Assembly: GCA_022842185.1 (NCBI GenBank)
Contig: JALHQB010000051.1
Coordinates: 1-36,459, forward strand
DNA length: 36,459 nucleotides
Source of the DNA: Acetobacteraceae bacterium
GTDB taxonomy: Bacteria; Pseudomonadota; Alphaproteobacteria; Acetobacterales; Acetobacteraceae
Reading direction: 5' to 3'
A model generated the notes under the pieces. That model made no database searches, was not told the origin of the DNA, and was given only the letters and a program-made list of their open reading frames with translations. The position numbers and the translations under genes are program-made. Below are positions 15,936 through 24,146 of this stretch, piece by piece (the first letter of the stretch is position 1; the number at the start of each line of letters is the position of its first letter).

Positions 15936-17180
15936 CCGCTCATAGATCAGCCGCGCGCGGATCGTCCCCGGCAGGGCGCGGAACTCCGCCAGGATCGCCT
16001 CCCCATCGCGCTTGGCATCCTCGCTGTCCACCACGACATACCCGACCGACCCGGCGGTCTGGTAATACTGGCCCGAGATGTTCAGCCCGCGCCGGGCGAA
16101 GCTGTCATTGATGCGCGACAGGATGCCCGGCGCATCACGATGCACATGCACCCAGCGCGCCCCGGTCGGCCGGGCCGGCAGTTGCACCTGCGGGAAGTTC
16201 ACCGCGCCGAAGGTCGCCCCGGTGTCGGAAAACTCGATCAGCTTGCGCGACACTTCTTCCCCGATGCGCCACTGCGCCTCGCCGGTCGAACCGCCGATAT
16301 GCGGCGTCAGGATCACATTCGGCAGACCCTGCAACGGGGACACGAAGGCCTCCCCATTGCGCGCCGGCTCCACGGGGAACACATCGACCGCCGCGCCCAG
16401 CAGGTGACCATCGCGCAACGCCGCGGCCAGGGCATCGAGGTCCACCACCGTGCCGCGCGCGTTGTTCACGAACACCGCGCCGGGCTTCATCGCGCGGATC
16501 GCTTCCGCGCCGATCATGTTCATCGTGTCGGGGGTCTCGGGCACATGCACCGTGATGGCATCCGATTCCGCCAGAAGCGCATGCAGCGATGTCATCGGCT
16601 GCGCATTGCCATGTGGCAGCTTCCCGGTGTGGTCCCAATACAGCACGCGCATCCCGAAGGCTTCCGCCAGCACCGACAACTGGCTGCCGATATTGCCGTA
16701 GCCGACGATACCCAGCGTCTTGCCGCGCACTTCCCATGAATTGGCGGCGGACTTGTCCCATTCCCCGCGATGCGCGGCGTTCGACTTGGGGAAGATGCCG
16801 CGCATCAGCATCACGATCTCACCCAGCGTCAGCTCGGCGACCGACCGCGTGTTGGAGAACGGCGCGTTGAACACCGGGATGCCGCGATGCGCCGCGGCTT
16901 CCAGCGCCACCTGGTTGGTGCCGATGCAGAAGCAGCCGATGGCGAACAGCCGGTCGGCTGCTTCCAGCACCTCGGCCGTCACCTGGGTGCGCGACCGGAT
17001 GCCCAGGATGTGGACACCCTTCAACGCCTTCATCAGCGTCGGCCCGTCCAGCGCCTTCGCCTCTCGCTTCACGGTGGCGTAACCCGCATCGGCCAAACGT
17101 TCCAGCGCGGAGTCGGACACGCCCTCCAATAGCAGGATGCGGATCTTTTCCTTGGGCAAGGACAGGCGGGTGGGGGACAT
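15930..17180 (-). CDS. serA: D-3-phosphoglycerate dehydrogenase with C-terminal ACT domain
   Basis: 416 residues from ATG 17180, close to E. coli SerA (410). A start at 17231 would add 17 low-complexity residues. It oxidises 3-phosphoglycerate with NAD, the first committed step of serine synthesis, in the cytoplasm. Visible features: substrate domain entry IRILLLEGV, the IRSRTQV loop at 61-67, the NAD motif GYGNIG (160-165), and the catalytic set R242 (NNARGTVVD), E271 (FPVEPA) and H294 (TPHIGGST). The last ~75 residues (RWVHVHRDAPGILSRINDSF onward) form an ACT domain, where L-serine feedback binds in this type. Its stop codon lies in a copy of repeat A. A truncated barrel gene is divergent to it. 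Confidence 0.93.
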   Translation of the reverse strand: MSPTRLSLPKEKIRILLLEGVSDSALERLADAGYATVKREAKALDGPTLMKALKGVHILGIRSRTQVTAEVLEAADRLFAIGCFCIGTNQVALEAAAHRGIPVFNAPFSNTRSVAELTLGEIVMLMRGIFPKSNAAHRGEWDKSAANSWEVRGKTLGIVGYGNIGSQLSVLAEAFGMRVLYWDHTGKLPHGNAQPMTSLHALLAESDAITVHVPETPDTMNMIGAEAIRAMKPGAVFVNNARGTVVDLDALAAALRDGHLLGAAVDVFPVEPARNGEAFVSPLQGLPNVILTPHIGGSTGEAQWRIGEEVSRKLIEFSDTGATFGAVNFPQVQLPARPTGARWVHVHRDAPGILSRINDSFARRGLNISGQYYQTAGSVGYVVVDSEDAKRDGEAILAEFRALPGTIRARLIYERR

Positions 17181-17310
17181 GGGGGCGCCAGAACAGGGTG
17201 GGGGGCCGCTTCCTGCGCCCTTCGCGGACACGAGACAAGGGCGGCGTGGTCATGGCCCTCATCCTGTCGCCACGCGGCGGGCCCGGCCGCGCCCCGGGCC
17301 ATCGCTCGCC

Positions 17311-17721
17311 GTGTCGAATTGGCGGCTGCCGGTCCGTTGCCGCGGCCATGATGTCGAGCTGCGCTATACCCAGCTGTACCTGCAGACCTTCGGCGACACG
17401 CTCCGCGCGGCGCGCGGCACCTCCATGGCCAAGACGCTTGGCCTGTGGGCGCGCTATCGCTGGCCGACCGGGTGGGAGGCCTTCGGCCGGCCGGTCCGCT
17501 GGGTGCTGGACAGCTCCTTCACCACCTATTTCGGCGACCAGGAGGAAGCGATCGGCTTCGCCTGGGCGGCCAAGGTCGGCGGCGGCATCGAGGTCGATGT
17601 CGGCCGCTACGAATTCGGCGCGGCGGGGCTGAACATCTCCCACATCCGGCTGGTGGCGCGGTACTTCATCGGCGAGCGCAACGTCACCGGCACGTCGGTG
17701 GGCATCGGCATCAGTTTCTGA
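17311..17721 (+). pseudogene. Truncated outer-membrane autotransporter-like beta-barrel protein
   Basis: The frame from a GTG at 17311 gives 136 residues. From HDVELRYTQLYLQTFGDT onward they are alternating polar/aromatic strands, through WARYRWPTGWEAFGRPVRWV and FTTYFGDQEEAIGFAWAAKV, ending in GTSVGIGISF. A final Phe on an amphipathic strand is the usual BAM recognition end of outer-membrane barrels, and the sequence resembles the solitary autotransporter-like barrel family (PF11557), whose members are considerably longer. No signal peptide or N-terminal strands can be found upstream in any frame before serA begins, so I read it as a 5'-deleted remnant. The frame itself is open back to 17137, where it overlaps serA; a short live gene starting at ATG 17182 cannot be excluded. 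Confidence 0.5.
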
Positions 17722-17736
17722 GGGGGTTCTTGCCGG

Positions 17737-17817
17737 GCCTCAGGCGCCGGCGCGCACATCCGTGCGCTTGGATGTCTGCCGTGCCTCAGGCGCCGGCGCG
17801 CACATCCATGCGCTTGG
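17737..17817. repeat. 35-bp direct repeat pair
   Basis: 17737-17771 and 17783-17817 match at 34 of 35 positions (GCCTCAGGCGCCGGCGCGCA ... GCGCTTGG), 46 bases start to start. Contains the inner palindrome GGCGCC. Lies in the non-coding stretch after the barrel remnant. Confidence 0.8.
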
Positions 17818-17821
17818 CTGG

Positions 17822-18044
17822 CGCGCCCTGCACTGTCGCGCCAGGGCTCACAGTCGGTCTGGGCGCGGTCGCGCCGTGCGCTCCCGGCCCGATGCGTGGC
17901 ATCGGGCCGAAGGGGCACGGGCGGGGCCGACCGTTGACCATCACCGCGCCCTGCATTGTCGCGCCGGCCTGACAGGTGCGCTCCCGGCCCGATGCGCGGC
18001 ATCCGGCCGAATGGTCACGGGCGGGACCGGCCGTTGGCCATCAC
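17822..18044. repeat. Imperfect tandem duplication, ~100-123 bp unit
   Basis: A 21-base box (CGCGCCCTGCA.TGTCGCGCC) occurs at 17822-17842 and 17945-17965, and a 68-base block at 17877-17944 recurs at 17977-18044 with about 61 matches. The second unit lacks some 23 bases between the two boxes. The second copy runs into the last codons of the DUF1501 gene, so its stop lies in duplicated sequence. With the 35-bp pair this accounts for most of the 319-base gap between the barrel remnant and the DUF1501 gene; I see no gene in it. Confidence 0.75.
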
Positions 18045-19240
18045 GCCCGGACCAGCCCATTGGCCGGCGCGGCAGCATCGCTGCCCGGAAACGCCCGCGC
18101 GACCGCCTGCGACGGCAGCCTCAGATGGTCGCGCAGCAGACCCTTGGCCAGGCTGCGGATATCGGTGGTCGGCGCCAGGTCGCGCCCCTGGAACAGCGCG
18201 CCGTCCGAAAGACCCGGCCAATCCCCGCCGACGCACCCGCCCGCCACCGCGCCACCGGCCAGGAACGCCACCCCGCCGGTGCCGTGGTCGGTGCCGCCGG
18301 TGCCGTTGATGCGCACCGTGCGGCCGAATTCGGTCACCACCAGCACCGCCGTGCGCGTCCACGCGGCGCCGAGCGATTCCTTCAGCGCGGCCAACCCGTC
18401 ATCCAGCGCCGTCAGGGGGCCGTTCAGCCGGTTCACCTGCTGCGCATGGGTGTCCCAGCCGGTCAGTTCGAAGGCCGCGACGCGCGGCCCGTCCGGCTGC
18501 GCCATCAGCCGCCCGGCGGCCAGGGCCAGCGCCCGGAAGGCACCTTGCGGCTGCGGCCGGACCGCCGCATCCGCGCCCAGGGCACTTATCGCGTATCCGC
18601 GCGCGCTCAGCCCTTCCATGATGGCCGGCCCGGTGACGGGGTCGCCGCCGTTGAGGTCTGCGATGCGCGCCAGCAGGTCCGGCGACGGCATCCCGCCGCC
18701 ACGCCGCGAATAGCTGCCCACCTGCGTCGGCCCGCGCATCAGCAGCGGCATGTCCGCACCAACCGCCAGCCCGTTCGGCTGCGCCCCCCGCCGCGCCGGC
18801 ACCGCCGACAGCGCGCGGTTGAGCCAGCCGCTCGCCAAGGCCTGGTCTGCACCCGATTCCAGCAGGTCCTGCGCGTCGAAATGGCTGCGCGTCCGCCAAT
18901 TGCCGGCAACGGCATGGACGATCATCGCCTCGTTCGCCGCATACATCGCATGCAACTGCGGCATGCGCGGATGCAGCCCGAAGCGCCCGCCCAGGTCGAG
19001 CAACCCGCCCTCCTGCCCGGGTTCGGGCAAGGCGAGGGCACCGCGCAATTCCCCGAAGCCGGCCTCGGCATAAGGCTGCACGGCGAACAGCCCGTCGAGG
19101 CCGCCGCGCAACACCACCACCGCGAACCGCGCTTCCCCCGGCGCCTGCGCGAAGGCCACCCGCGCCCGCGGCAGCGTGATGGCCGCACCCAGCCCCAGCA
19201 ACAGCCCGCGGCGCCCGAGCGATGGCAGATGCGCATTCAT
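18041..19240 (-). CDS. Tat-exported DUF1501 protein
   Basis: 399 residues from ATG 19240. The N-terminus LGRRGLLLGLGAAITLPRAR is a twin-arginine-type signal, with cleavage near FAQA. DUF1501 proteins have an alkaline-phosphatase/sulfatase-like fold; their function is unknown. Diagnostic stretches are FAVVVLRGGLDGLFAVQPYA, the NWRTRSHFDAQDLLESG block (about 116-132), GWDTHAQQVNRLNGPL, and TEFGRTVRINGTGGTDHGTG (about 302-321), where His and Asp residues could bind metal. Its ATG overlaps the stop of the DUF1800 gene in an ATGA, so translation is probably coupled, and the two products likely act together outside the cytoplasm, as they are paired in many genomes. The stop lies in a tandem repeat. 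Confidence 0.92.
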   Translation of the reverse strand: MNAHLPSLGRRGLLLGLGAAITLPRARVAFAQAPGEARFAVVVLRGGLDGLFAVQPYAEAGFGELRGALALPEPGQEGGLLDLGGRFGLHPRMPQLHAMYAANEAMIVHAVAGNWRTRSHFDAQDLLESGADQALASGWLNRALSAVPARRGAQPNGLAVGADMPLLMRGPTQVGSYSRRGGGMPSPDLLARIADLNGGDPVTGPAIMEGLSARGYAISALGADAAVRPQPQGAFRALALAAGRLMAQPDGPRVAAFELTGWDTHAQQVNRLNGPLTALDDGLAALKESLGAAWTRTAVLVVTEFGRTVRINGTGGTDHGTGGVAFLAGGAVAGGCVGGDWPGLSDGALFQGRDLAPTTDIRSLAKGLLRDHLRLPSQAVARAFPGSDAAAPANGLVRA

Positions 19241-20538
19241 CGGCGGTGGAACTCCGGACTGGCCAGGATCAGGGTCAGCGCCTCGCGCGCCGACCCCGCG
19301 CGGGCGGCGGCACGCAGCGTTTCGGGGCGGCACAACGGCCCGAGCACCGAGGCGGCGAGGTCGGCGGCATCGCGCCCCGCACCCCGCCCGGCGATGCCGT
19401 TCACCCAGTCGATCCGGCGGACCATCAATTCGGGCGCCGCCCAGGGCGGGGCGGTGTCGGGGAAGCCGATCGGCGCGGGCGGCAGCCACAGCGGCTGTCC
19501 GAGGAACTGCACCGCGCCGAACGCGCGTTCCGCCATGTCGGGCGGGGCTTCGACGGCGCGCAGCACCGAGACGACGTAATCCTGCGGGTTGCGCAGCTTG
19601 CCCAGCGGCGTCGCCCAGGCCTCGGGCAGCCGCACCAGCGCGCGGGACGCGGCGCCAAGGTCCCCCTGGGTATCCCGCAGCACACCGAAGATCGTATCGA
19701 CCGCCGCCGGCGGCGGGTCGTCGGCGACGAAGTGGCGCACCAGCTTGGTCGCCAGGTGGCGATGCGTCTTTTCATGCCGCGCCAGCCAGGCGAGCGCCAT
19801 GACGCCGCCCTCCTGCCCCTCGGGGAAGGTCTGGCCCATCACGGTCTTGGGCCCGGGTTCGTGCGACTGGGCACGGAAGCTGAAGCCGAAGGGCTCGCGC
19901 CCGCCCTGGAAGCCCCAGCCCGTCAGCACATGGGCAAAGGCGGTCACGTCCGCCTGGCTGTAGCCGGCGGCCGGCGTGACCGTGTGCAGCTCCAGGATCT
20001 CGCGCGCCAGGTTCTCGTTCAGCCCGCGGCGTGTGCGCTTGCCCACCGGGCTGTTCGGGCCGACCGAGCCGTTATTGTCGAGATAAACCAGCATCGCCGG
20101 GCTGCGCGCCATGGCGACCAGCATGTCCTCGAACCGGCCGGTGACGTGCGCGCGGATCACCTCCCGGATGTACAGCCCGGTGAAGAGCGGCGCCCGGTTG
20201 CGTGCGATGGCCAGGTGGTTGGCCCAGAAGGCGACCAGCCTTTCGCGGAAGCCGTAGTCGCCGCCGATCGACAGCGCGAGGCTGGCGAGGCTTTCCTCCC
20301 GCAGGATGCGGGCCTGGTTCGGCCGCCCCATCCCGCCGGCCCGGATGCGGGCGGTATCCTCAAGCCCGGCGGCGAATACCGCCTGTTGCGTCACGGGGAC
20401 GTCGTCGGGCAGGGCCGGGCCCGGCAGGCCCGGCGCCAGCTGCGAGTCGAGCCAGGCGACAGGGTCGCTCGGCACCGGGTCGCCCGGTCGGCGCCCCTGG
20501 GCAAAGCGTATTGCGGCGATGACAGGCGTGGCGTCCAT
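19237..20538 (-). CDS. DUF1800 protein, partner of DUF1501
   Basis: 433 residues from ATG 20538; the open frame continues to 20844 but that region is the upstream region of fusA. The family signature is seen in REESLASLALSIGGDYGFRE, RLVAFWANHLAIARNRAPLF, GRFEDMLVAMARSPAMLVYL and GLNENLAREILELHTV. The C-terminus has LILASPEFHRR, the usual ending. DUF1800 proteins are of unknown function and regularly sit immediately upstream of a DUF1501 gene, as here with a 4-base ATGA overlap. No clear signal peptide is visible in this copy, unlike its partner. The ribosome site is poor (only a CGGA), so the exact start is less certain. Confidence 0.9.
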   Translation of the reverse strand: MDATPVIAAIRFAQGRRPGDPVPSDPVAWLDSQLAPGLPGPALPDDVPVTQQAVFAAGLEDTARIRAGGMGRPNQARILREESLASLALSIGGDYGFRERLVAFWANHLAIARNRAPLFTGLYIREVIRAHVTGRFEDMLVAMARSPAMLVYLDNNGSVGPNSPVGKRTRRGLNENLAREILELHTVTPAAGYSQADVTAFAHVLTGWGFQGGREPFGFSFRAQSHEPGPKTVMGQTFPEGQEGGVMALAWLARHEKTHRHLATKLVRHFVADDPPPAAVDTIFGVLRDTQGDLGAASRALVRLPEAWATPLGKLRNPQDYVVSVLRAVEAPPDMAERAFGAVQFLGQPLWLPPAPIGFPDTAPPWAAPELMVRRIDWVNGIAGRGAGRDAADLAASVLGPLCRPETLRAAARAGSAREALTLILASPEFHRR

Positions 20539-20758
20539 TCCGATGCATTTTAGCCCCGGGGGCCCGGCGGGCGCACGCAACAAAGCGTGTCCGTGGCATG
20601 AAACCGGCGCCCGCGCGGGGCCGCCCGGTGATGTTGCGCTTGCAAACCGCGCCCGGACGTCGCAGATAGCCGCCACCGACTGATCGGCGTGAACCTGTGC
20701 GGGCGGCGAGGGGGTATGACCCTTCGCATGCGCCCGTTGTTGCTTATGGAGGCCCATC

Positions 20759-22840
20759 GTGGCGCGCACACCGCTAGACCGTATCCGGAATATCGGAATC
20801 ACGGCGCATATCGACGCCGGCAAGACCACCACGACCGAGCGCATCCTGTACTACACCGGCAAGTCGCATCGCATCGGTGAAGTGCACGAAGGCAACACCA
20901 CGACCGACTACATGGAGCAGGAACGTGAGCGGGGGATCACCATCACCTCCGCCGCCGTGACCGCCGTGTGGGACGACCACCGCATCAACGTCATCGACAC
21001 CCCCGGCCACATCGACTTCAACATCGAGGTGAACCGGTCGCTGCGCGTGCTCGACGGCGCCATCTTCATCATCGAGGGCGTGGCCGGCGTCCAGCCGCAG
21101 TCCGAGACGAACTGGCGCCTGGCCGACCGCTACAACGTCCCGCGCATCATCTTCATCAACAAGCTCGATCGCACCGGTGCGGACTTCTACAAGGCGGCGG
21201 CGACGCTGACCGAGAAGCTCGGCATCAACTGGGTGACGCTGCAGCTGCCGATCGGCATCGAGGATACCTTCCTCGGCGTCGTGGACTTGGTTGAGATGAA
21301 GGCGATCATCTGGGAAGGCGACGAGCTCGGCGCCGCGTACCATGATGCCCCGATCCCCGACGACCTGAAGGAGAAGGCGGCCGAATACCGCCAGATCCTG
21401 ATCGACACCTGCGTCGGCGTCGATGAGACGGCGATGGAGGAATATTTCGACAAGGGCGACGTCTCGGTCGAGACGCTGCGCCGCTGCATCAAGAAGGGCA
21501 CGATCTCGGGCGAATTCCGCCCGGTGCTGTGCGGCACCGCCTTCAAGAACAAGGGCGTGCAGCCGCTGCTGGACGCCGTGATCCAGTACCTGCCGTCCCC
21601 GATCGACGTCCCCGGCATCAAGGTCGCCCCGGATGACGGCTTCGACGAGACGCAGGAACGCCGCCACATCCCGGCCGACCCGGATGCGCCCTTCGCCGGG
21701 CTGGCCTTCAAGATCATCAACGACAAGTACGGCAACCTGACCTTCGTGCGCGTGTATCGCGGCACGCTGCGCCAGGGCGACATGATCCAGAACACGACGA
21801 AGGATTCGCGCGAGCGGATCGGCCGCATGTTCCAGATGCATGCCGACAAGCGCGAGGAGATCAAGGAAGTCTCCGCCGGCGACATCGCCGCCTTCGTGGG
21901 GCTGAAGGACACCGGCACGGGCGACACGCTGGCGTCCAACGACGACCCCGTGATCCTCGAGCGCATGGCCTTCCCGGTGCCGGTCATCGACATCTCCGTC
22001 GAGCCCCGCACGAAGGAGGGCGTGGAGAAGATGACGCTCGGCCTGCAGAAGCTGGCCGGCGAGGATCCCTCCCTGCGCCTGCGCACCGACCAGGAAACCG
22101 GCCAGACCATCCTTTCCGGCATGGGTGAGCTGCACCTGGAGATCATCGTCGATCGCCTGAAGCGCGAATACGGCGTGGACGCGAACATCGGCGCCCCGCA
22201 GGTCGCGTATCGTGAAACCATCACGAAGCCGCACACCGAGATCTACACCCACAAGAAGCAGACCGGCGGTTCGGGCCAGTACGCCGAGGTGAAGATCACC
22301 TTCGAGCCGAAGGAACGCAACGACGGCATCGAGTTCGTGAACGGCGTGGTCGGCGGCGCGGTGCCGCGCGAATACGTCCCGGCGGTCGAGAAGGGCATCA
22401 AGATGCAGGCCGATACCGGCGTGCTCGCGGGCTTCCCGACGGTGGACTTCAAGTACACGCTGATCGACGGCAAGTACCATGACGTGGACTCGAGCGCCCT
22501 GGCGTTCGAAATCGCCGCCAAGGCCTGCTTCCGCGAAGGCATGAAGAAGGCCGGCCCGGTCATCCTCGAACCGATCATGGACGTGGAAGTGACCACCCCG
22601 CAGGACCATGTCGGCGACGTCGTGGGCGACTTGAACCGCCGCCGTGGCGTCATCCAGTCGCAGGACATGGCCGGCACCTCGGTCATCGTACGTGCCCATG
22701 TCCCGCTGAAGGAGATGTTCGGCTACATCTCCAACCTGCGCGGCATGACCAAGGGGCGTGCGTCCTTCTCGATGCAGTTCCATCACTACGACCCGGTGCC
22801 GCGCAACGTCGCCGAGGAAATCATGGCGAAGTCCGCGTAA
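20759..22840 (+). CDS. fusA: Elongation factor G
   Basis: 693 residues, starting at GTG 20759 with GGAGG at 20748-20752. EF-G is the GTPase that drives ribosomal translocation and, with RRF, ribosome recycling. GTPase motifs: AHIDAGKT (16-23), RERGITI (56-62) in switch I, DTPGH (80-84, catalytic H84), NKLD (134-137). Domains II-V follow, with SGMGELHLEIIVDRLKREYG in domain III and GVIQSQDMAGTSVIVRAHVP in domain V. It is not in the usual rpsL-rpsG-fusA-tuf operon: the neighbours are the divergent DUF1800 gene and a small exported protein. Several positions differ from the common alphaproteobacterial EF-G as I recall it (IDFNIEVNRSL for VDFTIEVERSL, FINKLDR for FVNKMDR), so it may be a second paralogue. 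A terminator follows at once. Confidence 0.95.
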   Translation: MARTPLDRIRNIGITAHIDAGKTTTTERILYYTGKSHRIGEVHEGNTTTDYMEQERERGITITSAAVTAVWDDHRINVIDTPGHIDFNIEVNRSLRVLDGAIFIIEGVAGVQPQSETNWRLADRYNVPRIIFINKLDRTGADFYKAAATLTEKLGINWVTLQLPIGIEDTFLGVVDLVEMKAIIWEGDELGAAYHDAPIPDDLKEKAAEYRQILIDTCVGVDETAMEEYFDKGDVSVETLRRCIKKGTISGEFRPVLCGTAFKNKGVQPLLDAVIQYLPSPIDVPGIKVAPDDGFDETQERRHIPADPDAPFAGLAFKIINDKYGNLTFVRVYRGTLRQGDMIQNTTKDSRERIGRMFQMHADKREEIKEVSAGDIAAFVGLKDTGTGDTLASNDDPVILERMAFPVPVIDISVEPRTKEGVEKMTLGLQKLAGEDPSLRLRTDQETGQTILSGMGELHLEIIVDRLKREYGVDANIGAPQVAYRETITKPHTEIYTHKKQTGGSGQYAEVKITFEPKERNDGIEFVNGVVGGAVPREYVPAVEKGIKMQADTGVLAGFPTVDFKYTLIDGKYHDVDSSALAFEIAAKACFREGMKKAGPVILEPIMDVEVTTPQDHVGDVVGDLNRRRGVIQSQDMAGTSVIVRAHVPLKEMFGYISNLRGMTKGRASFSMQFHHYDPVPRNVAEEIMAKSA

Positions 22841-22866
22841 TCTTCGCGGTCTGAATCGCTTCACGG

Positions 22867-22900
22867 AACGGCGCGGCGGGGCAACCCGGCGCGCCGTTTT
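22867..22900 (+). terminator. Rho-independent terminator of fusA
   Basis: AACGGCGCG (22867-22875) pairs with CGCGCCGTT (22890-22898) around a 14-base loop, followed by TT CG TT, 26 bases after the fusA stop. It separates fusA from the small exported protein gene. Confidence 0.7.
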
Positions 22901-22974
22901 CGTTACGCAGGTCACTTGCAGTGCAGTCCCGCCGCGCTCCATCCTGCCGGGCATCGCCACGCAGGAAGCCCGCC

Positions 22975-23214
22975 ATGAAGACCGTCCTCGCCATCATCGC
23001 CATGGCCGCGATCTTCGCGCCTGCCGCGGCGCTGGCCGACTACTACGCCTATTGCGTCCGCGGGCGCATCGCCATCGACCAGCGCAGCCCCGAGGAGATG
23101 CGCAACCAGCTCGGCGCCTGCCCGATGAGCCAGGGCTATTCCACACGCTCGGATGCGGAGAACTTCGCCCGTCGCAACTTCGGCGGGGTCGGGGGGTCAT
23201 GCTCCTGCCGATGA
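22975..23214 (+). CDS. Small exported protein with four cysteines
   Basis: 79 residues from ATG 22975, with AGGAA at 22963-22967. A clear Sec signal, MKTVLAIIAMAAIFAPAAALA, is cut after A21 and leaves a mature protein of about 58 residues beginning DYYAYCVRGRIAID. It has four cysteines, C27, C49, C76 and C78 (the last two in the C-terminal SCSCR), so disulfides in the periplasm are likely. I do not recognise the family. It follows the fusA terminator and therefore needs its own promoter. The downstream 237 bases to the MaoC-like gene hold no gene I can support. Confidence 0.72.
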   Translation: MKTVLAIIAMAAIFAPAAALADYYAYCVRGRIAIDQRSPEEMRNQLGACPMSQGYSTRSDAENFARRNFGGVGGSCSCR

Positions 23215-23451
23215 GGCTGGTGGACCTGGCCACCGTGCCGGGGGATGACCGGCTGCACATCGGCCGGTCTTCTCCTGGTGGGGACTGGGGCCGCGCGGGT
23301 CACGGGACCGCCGGCAACTGGTGCTGGGTGGCCAGTCGCGCTGGCTGATCCACCTGGCGGGGCGAACGGACAGGCTGCCGGGCGCGCCGTCGCCAATCGC
23401 GCGGCTGGCCCGGCCCTCGCCAGCCGCCTGACGATGCGCGACCCAACCGGC

Positions 23452-23898
23452 CTATCGCCTGAGGAAATGCGTCCCGACCGCGTCCAGCACCACCACGCCA
23501 TCGGCCAGGCGCTTCGCCGTATAGCGGAGCTTGGCGATGCCGAGCGGGCGGCCGGACCGCGACGGGCGGACCTCCTGCACCTCCACCCGCACCGCGATCT
23601 CCTCGCCGGGGCGCAGCGGCGCCGGCCATTTGCTGTCGATCTGGTTGCCGCCGATGGAAATGCCGGCGATCAGCCCACTGTGCATGACATGGCCAAACAC
23701 GGCCGACAGCGTGTGCAGCCCGCTGACCACCAATTCCCCGAACAGGCTTTCGCGCGCCGCCTCGGGGTCGAGGTGGAAGTATTGCGGGTCGAAGCGCGAG
23801 GCGAAGGCGATCACGTCTTCGAGCGGCAGGGACAAGGTGCCGAGGTCCCAGCCCTGGCCGGGGGTGAGGTCATCGAGCGATCGGACGGGTTCGGTCAT
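23452..23898 (-). CDS. MaoC-like hot-dog dehydratase
   Basis: 148 residues from ATG 23898. The N-terminal region EDVIAFASRFDPQYFHLDPE followed by LFGELVVSGLHTL is the (R)-specific enoyl-CoA hydratase/MaoC signature; D37 and H42 fit the catalytic Asp-His pair, and SGLH at 59-62 follows as usual. C-terminal strands GEEIAVRVEVQEVRPSRSGR and GIAKLRYTAKR complete the single hot-dog domain. Members hydrate enoyl-CoA thioesters or act in fatty-acid and polyester metabolism; the acyl substrate is not evident and no CoA gene adjoins it. Upstream in-frame ATGs at 23952 and 23958 add a poorly supported leader. Confidence 0.9.
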   Translation of the reverse strand: MTEPVRSLDDLTPGQGWDLGTLSLPLEDVIAFASRFDPQYFHLDPEAARESLFGELVVSGLHTLSAVFGHVMHSGLIAGISIGGNQIDSKWPAPLRPGEEIAVRVEVQEVRPSRSGRPLGIAKLRYTAKRLADGVVVLDAVGTHFLRR

Positions 23899-23967
23899 CG
23901 GGAGCAGTCTATAAAGCGTGACGGCCGCAGGTGCGAACGCAGCGGCGGACATGATCACACAAAGGTT

Positions 23968-24070
23968 TAGAGCGTCTCTGCCGCACCGACTGGCGCGGAC
24001 GGCTCTGCGCCTTTGTTTGATCCACCATGGTCGCGCGGTTGACCGATCCCGGTCGGGCGCGACCTGCGCC
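23968..24070 (+). repeat. Repeat family A, copy 5 (diverged)
   Basis: Starts TTTAGAGCGTCTCTGCCGCA and continues GACTGGCGCGGACGGCTCTG, the linker TTTGTTTGATC, and a degenerate second hairpin around GACCGATCCCGGTC ending GGGCGCGACCTGCGCC. Same order of boxes as the copy at 5046 but more mutated. It contains an ATG at 24027 that extends the downstream lipoprotein frame artificially. Confidence 0.6.
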
Positions 24071-24146
24071 AGCCACGGCCGCCGGGCCTTGCCGGGGGTC
24101 GGGCGCCGCCGCAGGCTTCCAGGTGTCAGCAGGAGTCCCCGCCGCC

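Noticed and set aside
17737..18044. Possible CRISPR-like repeats
   Set aside because: Only two copies per repeat, unequal spacing, no cas genes and one copy enters a coding end; ordinary tandem duplications fit better.
20774..22960. 728-codon open frame antisense to fusA
   Set aside because: It mirrors fusA codon for codon, lacks any recognisable domain, and long antisense frames are expected where third positions are nearly all G or C.
23215..23451. Short plus-strand frame reading VLGGQSRWLIHLAGRTDRLP in the gap before the MaoC-like gene
   Set aside because: The composition looks a little gene-like, but there is no convincing start or family; it may be a decayed fragment.
24027..24146. Upstream ATG extending the lipoprotein
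   Set aside because: The ATG lies in a repeat A copy and the extension would bury the lipobox; ATG 24147 has a good ribosome site.
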